From Bathymodiolus brooksi (lineage: Eukaryota > Mollusca > Bivalvia > Mytilida > Modiolidae), in the NCBI GenBank assembly GCA_963680875.1, contig OY804588.1, positions 60,896,369 through 60,960,368 of the forward strand: a stretch of 64,000 nt of DNA. Reading direction: 5' to 3'. Numbering within the stretch: the stretch's first letter is position 1; every line of letters starts with the position of its first letter. The notes beneath the pieces were generated by a model. It was not told the origin of the DNA and searched no databases. It saw only the letters and a list, made by a program, of their open reading frames with translations. Below, piece by piece: positions 55,626 through 64,000 of this stretch. The translations under genes and the position numbers were made by a program.

Positions 55626-56225
55626 CTAGTTACTCACTCAGTAATTGGACAATGTAATTGATGGCAGTAAATTTGTTACGACTAAATAAATATTATGGCA
55701 GACTTAAGTGGTTTAGAGAACACCAGATTAATGGCAGTTGTCACAGTTTGCAGATTATCTACCGTTTCTAATGTGTGTATTTATGCAGATAATCCTTTAA
55801 TCCACGCAGCCATAATCCACATAATCATATATTCATAGTTAGCTTTCCTATTTAATTAATTTTGACTAAAATTGACGAATAAATCCTTATCGTATTTAAT
55901 TGGTGTTTGAGCCATTCAAAATTGAAATTAATAATTAAGGTGTTACAATAATTTGTGCATATATGACCACATGTTTATTGGAATTTTTGGAAAAGATCAT
56001 GGCATACCCTGTTTAAGATATATCGACAGAAAGTGCAACGAATGATACATTTGAGAGCATGCTCTGCAATGTTCAAACAGTGACAAAGTGTCCAAAGAAT
56101 ATCAATAGCCCCCCCCCCCCCCCCCACACACACACTTGCAGTGCCAAAGAAAAAAAGGAGCTAAAGTTAGGAGATGTAATTTTAATAAGGTTGATTGTAT
56201 AAATGTATAAGACGTTTAACTTGAT
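55626..56225. other. Intronic spacer with C-run
   Basis: A 17-C run at 56109-56125 followed by (CA)n. Nothing else recognised. Confidence 0.4.
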
Positions 56226-56405
56226 ACACCCGCCCAAGGCGAGGTATACATCATTATGTGATAATGATGGTCAGTGAAGTGACTTGCGACAGGTCGATGG
56301 TTTTCTCTGGGTCCTCCGATTTTCTCCACCAATAAAACTGACCGCCACGGTATAGCTGAGATATTGTTGAAAGTGGCGTTAAACACCATAATCCTAACCC
56401 TAACC
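56226..56405 (+). mobile_element. SINE family A, 5'-truncated
   Basis: Starts acacccgcccaaggcgaggt; tail gatattgttgaaagtggcgt then taaacaccataatcctaacc. Confidence 0.8.
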
Positions 56406-56751
56406 GTTACATCTTAACTTGAACATCAATTATTTATTATATTAATAGTGGTAAATTTCGCTTAATGATTAGAAGGGCCATAAATAATAATAATAATTGT
56501 ATTGTCAAATAAACATCCATACATGTTTGTGACCAGAAAAAAAAAAAAAAATGAATGTAAACAAGATATCTCAATATATCATGAAAAAATTAAGAGACTT
56601 CTGTCCTCAGTTCTAATGACTTTATTATGTAGAAGCCTATAATTTTGACTTGAGCTGTAGTTGTAGGATTTATAGATATGAACTCTCTATGACAAAAACA
56701 TAATGAAAAGAAAGTGTAAACATTAATGGTCAGCCATTCCACCAATATCAA

Positions 56752-56960
56752 GAAGAGTTTGAAGATACCAAAGGGAGGTAATCAGATTCCGTTAATTGCA
56801 GAAGAAGGACAAACAACACAATGACCAAAAGAAAAAGGACAAAAGGACAAACAACGATCTACATAATATTTCATAACTAAAGATCCAGTAACTCCATAAA
56901 AAAGCGGGGGTTAACGCAGGTGCTCCGGAAGGGTAGGAAGTTCCTGCTCAACATGCTCTG
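56752..56960 (-). mobile_element. Penelope-like element terminus, antisense
   Basis: aagagtttgaagataccaaa, ggaggtaatcagattccgtt, ggacaaacaacgatctacat and gtgctccggaagggtaggaa in family order. It ends 30 bases from exon 1 of the minus-strand gene, on its intron side. Confidence 0.7.
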
Positions 56961-56989
56961 CAAACGAAAACCAAGCGGTGTATACTGAC

Positions 56990-57053
56990 CTGTAATACAG
57001 ACGTCTTCATCACCGGTCATATATCTGGGTGGAACATTCCAGCTGTGAAACAT
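56990..57053 (-). CDS. Unknown multi-exon protein, first exon recognised
   Basis: Minus strand: acceptor tatatattttttcag, 64 bases, donor GTCAGT. Frame MFHSWNVPPRYMTGDEDVCI-T plus one base. If the leading ATG is the start the whole protein is 321 residues. Because a good acceptor precedes it, an upstream exon exists, coding or 5' UTR. Confidence 0.7.
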
Positions 57054-57294
57054 CTGAAAAAATATATATAAAAAATGTGGTTTTTAAAGACAACATCTTC
57101 AGCTTTGAGCTTCATTAAAAATAAATTTTTAAAAAATATAACTGAAAAACACGTATTCTTAACTGAAAAAAAAATCTTAATTAAGATTTTTGAGATGTCG
57201 TTTTTTTTCTTCTTCTTCAGAAACGTATATATTTTCTAGTTTTCTACATATAGATATCGGCTGTGGGTAGAAATATAAGCTTACCTGTACGAGT

Positions 57295-57396
57295 GAATTC
57301 GAGTGGACGAGCTTATAAGATTCACATTTTGTCACATCGAGTGTCTGATATTTGAAAGCTTCTATCGTCGAATGATAGGTTTTATCTCATTTTAAG
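57295..57396 (-). CDS. Possible upstream exon of the minus-strand gene
   Basis: Minus strand: donor ACAG|GTAAGC at 57294, and an open frame of 34 codons ending CESYKLVHSNSLVQ in phase 0, which suits the next exon. The left limit is unclear: a TGA stands at 57397 and acceptor choices (aaaatgag, tttcaaatatcag) are weak. Confidence 0.3.
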
Positions 57397-58473
57397 GTAT
57401 GTGGAGAGTACATAGTTTAAAAACAAAACTGAGGTGTCTTAAAGAAGAGATAACTTCAAGAAAACTGTGACGTAATTATAATTCCAAAGACCGTGAAATG
57501 AATTCCGTAATAAATCCGAAATAAGACCATTCTGAGATATTAGTCTCTATAAATTTATTTTATAGAAAAAAACAGTGCCATTATTTCATATTATAGCTCG
57601 TTTTAACATATATTTTTTCAACTCGTGACGAAGGTTGTTTCTTTTCAATTTAATTGTAAAAACAATCCAAAAATACTTTGCACGCCCATATAATCCCTAA
57701 TATCGTTAAAATATCACTTAAAAGGGTCGAAATGAATTTTTGTCCAGGAAGCAAAAATTCAATTATTGGAAAAACCGCAAGATATGACAGAATTATCAAC
57801 GAATTATGTCACTTTTACAAAGTTTCATTGATAAAAACCGGGTTGATGTTTCATAAATAACATTTATTGAACCAATTGCAAGTTTTCATGAGATACAAAA
57901 AATTACCAAAATGAGCTTTAATATCCCTTTATAAGGGCGAGTGGATAATTAGAGTTTAATATGGTTTGGTCGCTGATATTATTTCCCCACCCTGGTGATA
58001 TGCCTGGGTTAGCTCTAGTAACTCCAGAGTGCTGTCAATCTAATCGGAGTTGTGCTTTTGAATATATGCTGGTTCGAGACCAAAACTCCAGAGTTTCTCA
58101 AGTTGAACTCCACAATAGAGTTTATTGTTCAAATGGGATTCTAGTATTTACGGAATCTAGTTCCACCTGACTTACACCCGTACAGAACAAGCGTTAGTTC
58201 ATTACATCTAAAGTTAATACAGAAAATAAACCTTTCAAAACAAAATATGGGTATAGGAAAGCCGATAACGTGGTTTCCATACGCGACCCAGGTTTTTTGT
58301 TGTTAGGGAGTATAATCTAATCGAGTGGTCTGTGGACCACCTTGGCTCACAGCGGATACAGGATAGAGCCCTGATAGTGGGTCAAGAAGCCCGGAGACTC
58401 GGGCAATTACAGCCATTACTAGCTATTATTCTGATAAATAAAATGACGTGTAACATATGCTATTATTTTCTAT
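57397..58473. other. Upstream region of the minus-strand gene
   Basis: No exon supported. 57961-58170 is open on the plus strand for 69 codons without family likeness. Confidence 0.3.

Positions 58474-58503
<30 letters not shown>
58474..58503. repeat. Poly-G run (30)
   Basis: Thirty G in a row on the plus strand. Confidence 0.9.
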
Positions 58504-58504
<1 letters not shown>

Positions 58505-58985
58505 AGATACACAACGCCTCTCTAGGCTTCAAATATCGAACATTTGTGTAAATATCAACTTTAAAAGATTCAAAATGGATACAAATAATAATAATACAGT
58601 GATTTTCACTTACTATACCAATGTGTAATATATATTTTAATCTATACAATCAAAATAATTGTGTCATTTTAATGTTGTATGATATCAATTTATAACTAGT
58701 TCCACACTTGACAAAACATCAATAGATATATTTAATGTTTAAGGTTTTAAACCGAGAAAATTTATTAGATCACAGTTTAAAAAGCTATACTCGTCTCTTG
58801 ACTACGGGCTACGAATATTTCTCAACTTACAAGTCAGTTATTTAATACAAACATTTAATAATATAACATTTAAGGTTTTATTAAAACTTGTGTGTACCTT
58901 GATACATGTAGTAGGTTAAAAGGGGTGTCATTTCAGAGCATAATAGTGACGTATGTGTACTATGGTGGGGTTGATGTGGAAGAAA
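58504..58985. other. Spacer between two poly-G runs
   Basis: AT-rich; nothing recognised. Confidence 0.35.
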
Positions 58986-59011
58986 GGGGGGGGGGGGGGG
59001 GGGGGGGGGGG
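58986..59011. repeat. Poly-G run (26)
   Basis: Twenty-six G in a row; length may be an assembly estimate. Confidence 0.9.
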
Positions 59012-59103
59012 TATTGTACTTGCACTAAGTACTTATAAAATTTATTTGCAAAAGAAAGATTGTTATTAAAGTAATTAAAGTATAAAGTATGCAGATGCTT
59101 ACG

Positions 59104-59443
59104 GCATAGTTCTTTTGGGTTAGGGTTATGGCTGTGGTGTTTAACGGCACTTTCAACAATATTTCAGAGTTCTTTTGGTCTATGGTCTATGGTGTTTAAC
59201 GTCACTTTCAACAATATTTCAGTTATATCGTGTCGGTCAGTTTTATTGGTGGGGGAAACCAGAGTACCCGGAGAAAACCAACAACCTGTCTCAAGTCACT
59301 GACAAACTTTATCACATAATCTTGTGTCGAAAACACCTCGCCATGAACGGAGGGTTTCGATCTCACAACTTTAGAGGTGAAAGGCATTAATTGCATAGGC
59401 AGTTGTAAATCCAACTACCATACGATTACGACCAAGACAGCCC
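59104..59443 (-). mobile_element. SINE family A, antisense, with duplicated tail
   Basis: agttcttttg...gtttaacg...cactttcaacaatatttcag occurs twice (59110-59166 and 59167-59221) before the copy continues to its head (aactaccatacgattacgac). Near full length. Confidence 0.85.
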
Positions 59444-59837
59444 CCTTTATGTAGGGATCCCTTTCTTGAGCCACCCATCTTTCATTATTTATTAAATCTT
59501 AAACATACACTTAATATACCCATAAGGTCACAATTTTGTATGTAAACAATGTTATTAATTTGGACACCTTCCTAGTATTAAATGGTCAGTTATTTGGCAT
59601 TAAGTAGTCAGTTATTTGGCATTATATTGGGTGATTAAGAATATTGATAGAAGATAAATATATTTACTTATTAAGTCTGACCATGGAGACATGCCTACTT
59701 ATATATATGTATGTTAAATACATATTGATACGTTTATTTCATTCCACAACTCTATTTATTGTACGTATACGCAGGTGTCGATACAACATTTATAAAACGG
59801 TAGATTGTGGTCCAAATTTATTCTGTTCTGAGGAAAA

Positions 59838-59967
59838 GTGGGGTGTGGTGTTTAACGCCACTTTCAACAATATTTCAGTTGTTTTAGATAATATTTTCAG
59901 CGGTCAATTTTATTGGTGGAGGAAACCGGAGTACCCGGAGAAAACCATCAACCTGTCGCAAGTTGTA
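59838..59967 (-). mobile_element. SINE family A tail, antisense
   Basis: gtggtgtttaacgccacttt then caacaatatttcagttgttt and gaaaccggagtacccggaga; cut at gtcgcaagtt. A small internal change (ttagataatattttca) replaces part of the core. Confidence 0.8.
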
Positions 59968-60156
59968 CATAGAAGTATTTTTGCATTAAGGGCTCTATCA
60001 AGATAAAAAAAAATATTTAGAAAAAATTCAATTGATATTTTCGCTAGCCATATCGACGATTTACTATAACGAATAATGAAGTTTACTGGGTATGTTCTTA
60101 TATAAAACATATTTTACTGTCTGTACTTCTATAGAGATAAATGGCCAAGAATACCA

Positions 60157-60528
60157 AAACCGCATCGGTGGCGTAATGGTTAGCGAGCTCGCCTCGAGTG
60201 CGATAGATCGTGGGTTCGAGCCCCGGTCGCGTCAAACCAAAGACTATAAGATTGATATTATTTTCTTCTCCGCTAAGCACGCAGCATTAAGGAGAAAGAG
60301 CAAAGACTGGTCGGCTCGGATTCAGAATAATGTGTCCGAGTGGAGCGACATGTCTACCCACGGACTGTTGTTTCAGTGAGCAAGCACTATATATAGAAAA
60401 AAAAACCAATTCAGCGTGTTGGTTTAGAACAAAGCGGACCTCATCATCATCTCATTGAAAATTAACTTGTTCTCGCCATACTATAGCTGAAAAATTGCTG
60501 AATTGGCGTTAAACAACAATCACTCACT
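60157..60528 (+). mobile_element. SINE family B, full length with target duplication
   Basis: The reference copy. A box ggtggcgtaatggttagcga, B box gtgggttcgagccccggtcg, body gtgtccgagtggagcgacat, tail gaattggcgttaaacaacaa then tcactcact. Flanked by caagaataccA-type direct repeats (60146-60156, caagaatacca; 60529-60539, caagaatatca), one mismatch, so fairly young. Confidence 0.9.
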
Positions 60529-61071
60529 CAAGAATATCAAGAAAAAAAAATAGCCATAATTATTCAATCTATTTTATGTGTAAATGTCCTTGTCTACATT
60601 TATTTACATGTACTTTGTATAATGGGCGTTCTCTAATAGTCAGTCCATGAAAAAGTTGCCAAGTTAATAAATTACATTGATTTTAACTGCATAATTACAT
60701 GTAAAATAATTGTTGAAATCTATACAGTCTGTGGGAGACGGTGGTATTTAAACCGTCCTACCTAATCTTTCCACTATTTATTATATACTAAAAAGTAAGT
60801 CAACTAAACTTCAGATCAATAAATTTTTGGTGTATTAATTTAACAAAACAATATTTCAGCATTTTCATATTTCACAATTTTCCTATTATTTTTGTAAATG
60901 TATCATTTAAGCAGATTTATCGATTCTAATGCAGTATCGTCCTGAATAATGCATGAAATTCTGCTCGCTGGACGTTAAGCAATAACTAATGATAGTCTAA
61001 AAAAAAGGGGGGGAGGGTAAGAGAACTATTAAAAAGGTCCATATTTGTCTTTGAAAGAACGGTTACGGTTG
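60529..61071. other. Spacer without supported features
   Basis: AT-rich; a G-run at 61005-61018. Confidence 0.35.
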
Positions 61072-61312
61072 AGGAATTAAACGCCACTTTCAACAATATT
61101 TCAGCTATATCGTGGCGGTCAGTTTTATTGGTGAAGGAAACCAGAATACCCGGAGAAAATCACCGACCTGTCGCAAGTCACTGACAATCTTTATCACATA
61201 ATGTTGTATCGAGTACACCTCTCCTGAACGGGATTCGAACTCACAACGTTAGTGGTGATAAGTACTGCTTGCACAGGTAGTTATAAATCCAACTATCATA
61301 CGACGACCCCTT
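61072..61312 (-). mobile_element. SINE family A, antisense, near full length
   Basis: ttaaacgccactttcaacaa through gggattcgaactcacaacgt to aactatcatacgacgacccc. Confidence 0.85.
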
Positions 61313-61807
61313 AAAGAGGGAAGATGTGGGTCGTTCGAGGTCAGCATTCGCCTTGATGATTCTTTAAAGGAAGGCAGATTTCCTACATAAATCAAGAGTG
61401 CCACATACGAATCAGGTGAATAAAGTTTATCTTGGCAACAAATCTGTTTACCAAAATTTTAAATTTAAATACATTCAAATAAACAACATTAAAAAGTTTT
61501 AAAGTTATACACTGCACCGTTGATTTAATAGATTAAGTTATACCAACACTTCAAAACAACAATAATTAAATTCTACAAATCTTTAGTACTGGGAAATTAT
61601 GTTCTAAATTCGGATGACCCATTGCAAGGCTACATTTTCCGACCCGATCCAATTTTCACCACTTTAAACTTGTGACCGATTACACAGTGGTCAATATGCT
61701 GATCTCCTTGTAGTTTTTTTTTTACATGATACATCGTGATTGATTGTAAGTTTGTTCTCATCCCAAATATAGCCGAAATACTCACTTAACACTCATGAAT
61801 GCACTCG

Positions 61808-62058
61808 ACGGTTATGGTTAAAGTATTTAACGCCACTTTCTACAATATTTCTGTTATATCGTGGCGGTCAGTTTCAATGGTGAAGAAAACCGGAGAAAAC
61901 CACCGACCTGCCGTAAGTTACTGACAAACTTTATCACATAATGTTGTATCGAGTACACTCTGCTTGGACTGGATTCGAACTCACAACTATAGTGGTGATA
62001 GGCACTGATTGCATAGGTAGTTATAAATCCAACTATCTTACGATCACGGCAACGACGA
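61808..62058 (-). mobile_element. SINE family A, antisense, near full length
   Basis: ggttatggttaaagtattta then acgccactttctacaatatt through ggattcgaactcacaactat to cttacgatcacggcaacgac. 61313-61807 holds nothing recognised. Confidence 0.85.
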
Positions 62059-62240
62059 CCCTTGTAAAATTAAAGCCTTGCTTCTTATAAGTGAAGGCAG
62101 CAATAACTCTTTGGTTGGAATAAATTAAAAGTCCGCGCAATATTGCCTCTGGTTTGCATATAATTCTATAATATTATTGTATCATTGCTGTCTAGATTAC
62201 ATGTATTGAGAAGCCTAAAATTTCAAGCACGAATATTCTG

Positions 62241-62950
62241 AGAGCTGATTGTTGATTGGTTTATTAATGTCCAATGAAATGAGTTCATACATATATTCAG
62301 GATGAGAACAAGTTAACCAATATCATAGAACTCCATGTACACAAATTTTAGGGAGGGATGCGACAACGGGTGAGTGATTGTTGTTTAACGCCACTTCAGT
62401 AATCATTCAGCTATATCATGGCGAGAACAAGTTAATTTTCAATGATATGATGATGAGGTCTGCTTTGTACTAGACCAACACGCTTAGTTGGATTGTTATA
62501 GTGCTAGCTCACTGAAACAACAGTCCGCGGGTAGACATGTCGCTTCACTCGGACACATTATTCTGATACCGAACCAACCAGTCTTTGTTCTTTCTCCTTA
62601 ATGCTGCGTGCTTAGCGTAGAAGCAACAAATACCAATTTCATAGTCTTTGGTTTGATCCGACCGGGGCTCGAACCCACGATCTACCGCACTCGAGGCGAG
62701 CACAGCAATTTCTGACTGCGTTTGGAAAAGTATGAAAAGTTGGGAATGACGTTAAATTTAGCCAGTTATTGCAGCTACAATGTTTATAGCCTTTATATAT
62801 ACAAATGAGGATTTGTAATGTGCAGGGAGAGTGGAACTCTCTAAGCGCGTTGCCCAATATGGTTCGTGGTTAGGCTTCAGTACTAAGCCTCGTCGAGAAT
62901 ACACCCTTTCCAACAATATATAGACGGGATGAGCAGCTCTGTGAGTAAAC
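62241..62950. repeat. Dispersed repeat family D, split by a SINE
   Basis: gattgttgattggtttatta ... catatattcagg (62241-62368) and ggaaaagtatgaaaagttgg ... ctctctaagcgcgttg (62703-62890) match 18830-19140 in order; a family B SINE separates them. Confidence 0.5.
62369..62702 (-). mobile_element. SINE family B, antisense, near full length
   Basis: gtgagtgattgttgtttaac, gtccgcgggtagacatgtcg, accggggctcgaacccacga, ctaccgcactcgaggcgagc. Lacks the last dozen head bases. Confidence 0.85.
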
Positions 62951-62992
62951 ACTGGGTACCGTCACCAGCACGCCCGTGTTTTAGTCCATGTA

Positions 62993-63172
62993 CAGTCAAA
63001 CCTGCTTAAGTGCCTACCTCTATTAAGCTATAACTTGTATTATGTGACCTCAATTTTTATTTCCTTTTAACAGTGCATTTCATATCAATTAAACTTGAAT
63101 TAAGCGACCACCTGTCTTATGTGACCATAGTTCACCGTTCCCTTGGAAGGTCACATAAGACAGGTTTGATTG
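62993..63172. mobile_element. MITE, 180 bp, TA-flanked
   Basis: cagtcaaacctg at the left and caggtttgattg at the right are inverted with one mismatch; TA on each side. Internal words (gaccacctgtcttatgtgac, ggtcacataagacaggt) are the same subterminal repeats as in the 143-bp satellite. Confidence 0.8.
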
Positions 63173-63654
63173 TATATAAAATTAAATGTCAGCAGCTAGA
63201 TTTAGTCCAAGGAAAGCCAAAGTAACGTTAAATACAATTTCAATAATTTAGATTGCACATTTTGTTATATATTACTTAAAACAAGCAGATCCTTCCTTTA
63301 GCTAGGAAATCAAATCTGATGTGCACATAATAATGACGTCGAAACATTTCTCGTCTTTAACCAATGGAAAGCGATGGGGGAAAATATGTGTTCAAAATTA
63401 GTAAATTGTAAAATGAATAAGTAATTGCTCAAACAATTGTTGATATGAGTAAGAACATTCCTTTTGCAAGATGTATTGTTGTTTGACGACAAGTGTGCAA
63501 CATTTTGGCAATATTCAAAACAATAACGGGCTTTGCACAAACATGTGCACTATTCCTATTTTTAGGTAAATAGATGGAACCAAGAAGGGTCGGTGATTGT
63601 ATATATGGATTATGGATGTGACCAACGAGTTACCAAGGACCAGTCTTAACAAGC
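63173..63654. other. Spacer without supported features
   Basis: AT-rich; no exon or repeat recognised. Confidence 0.3.
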
Positions 63655-63835
63655 AGTTGCACGGAAAGTTTGGAAGACACCACAGGGGTAACCAGAAGCC
63701 GCCATTCGCAGAAATACTGACAATGTAATGGTCAAATGGAAAAGGACAAAAGGACAAACAATGATCTATAAAATACTACACAGAAAACTGAAGATTGAGC
63801 AACACGAACCCCACTAAAAACGTAAATTCAGGTGT
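63655..63835 (-). mobile_element. Penelope-like element terminus, antisense
   Basis: gaaagtttggaagacaccac, aggggtaaccagaagccgcc, ggacaaaaggacaaacaatg and caacacgaaccccactaaaa in family order; single-copy ggggtaaccaga. The last 165 bases of the window hold nothing I can assign. Confidence 0.7.
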
Positions 63836-64000
63836 TAGGAATTGTTGACATTGTTGAGCTTGCTGTAAGGTGTAAGGCACGTAAGATTATTGTAAACACA
63901 GTCCACTCATCTTCTTCGGTCTTTTGTGAGATTTGAGTATTAGTGACCTTCCACACAAACAATGCAAGGTCTTTGTTCCTACCCTGGGTGATAACGAGTA

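Noticed and set aside
57961..58170. 69-codon plus-strand frame with Cys residues
   Set aside because: No zinc-finger spacing, no repeat in the window, no supporting signals.
60170..60240. tRNA gene
   Set aside because: The A and B boxes belong to the head of a full-length SINE with target duplications; stems do not close as a tRNA.

Overview
The window is eukaryotic nuclear DNA: AT-rich, gene-poor, full of SINEs, retroelement fragments, MITEs and satellites, with canonical GT-AG exons on the minus strand. The dispersed repeats (a Penelope-like retroelement coding YIDD, and tRNA-derived SINEs ending in a common gttaaacacc/gttaaacaac tail) look to me like those of bivalve molluscs, perhaps a mytilid. 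That placement is recalled from familiarity and was not tested by search.

Layout. 1-23 kb: a same-strand cluster of five intronless TRIM-like genes (RING, B-box1, B-box2, coiled coil, no C-terminal ligand domain) at 1144-4095, 7250-8824, 14616-15845, 19817-21031 and 21657-22937. The first is a double gene with two complete modules. A sixth, decayed copy lies at 28.2-28.9 kb. Between them are a 47-bp satellite (9.7-12.2 kb), a 12-bp minisatellite inside a retroelement end (13.0-13.7 kb) and a 143-bp satellite grown from a MITE insertion junction (23.8-26.4 kb). 29-31 kb: two structured elements, one with TIRs and one rich in ACGTTGT. 31-35.3 kb: three candidate minus-strand exons of unknown genes. 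36.0-39.0 kb: a hAT-like element with 8-bp target duplication, holding a second element with 256-bp terminal inverted repeats that carries a broken RecQ-like helicase start. 44.6-57.1 kb: a minus-strand gene of at least six exons whose phases all agree (321 codons if the first ATG seen is the start); product unknown. 53.8-62.7 kb: dense SINEs on both strands.

How the parts fit. The TRIM-like genes share a linker signature (NLPTxTxxS), a WCGYCA B-box core and a short tail motif around (I/L)x(R/K)(M/L)Gxxx. They probably encode related RING E3 ubiquitin ligases that assemble through the coiled coil; bivalve TRIM expansions are commonly linked to innate immunity, but nothing here shows targets. 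Several tandem repeats can be traced to the transposable element that seeded them.
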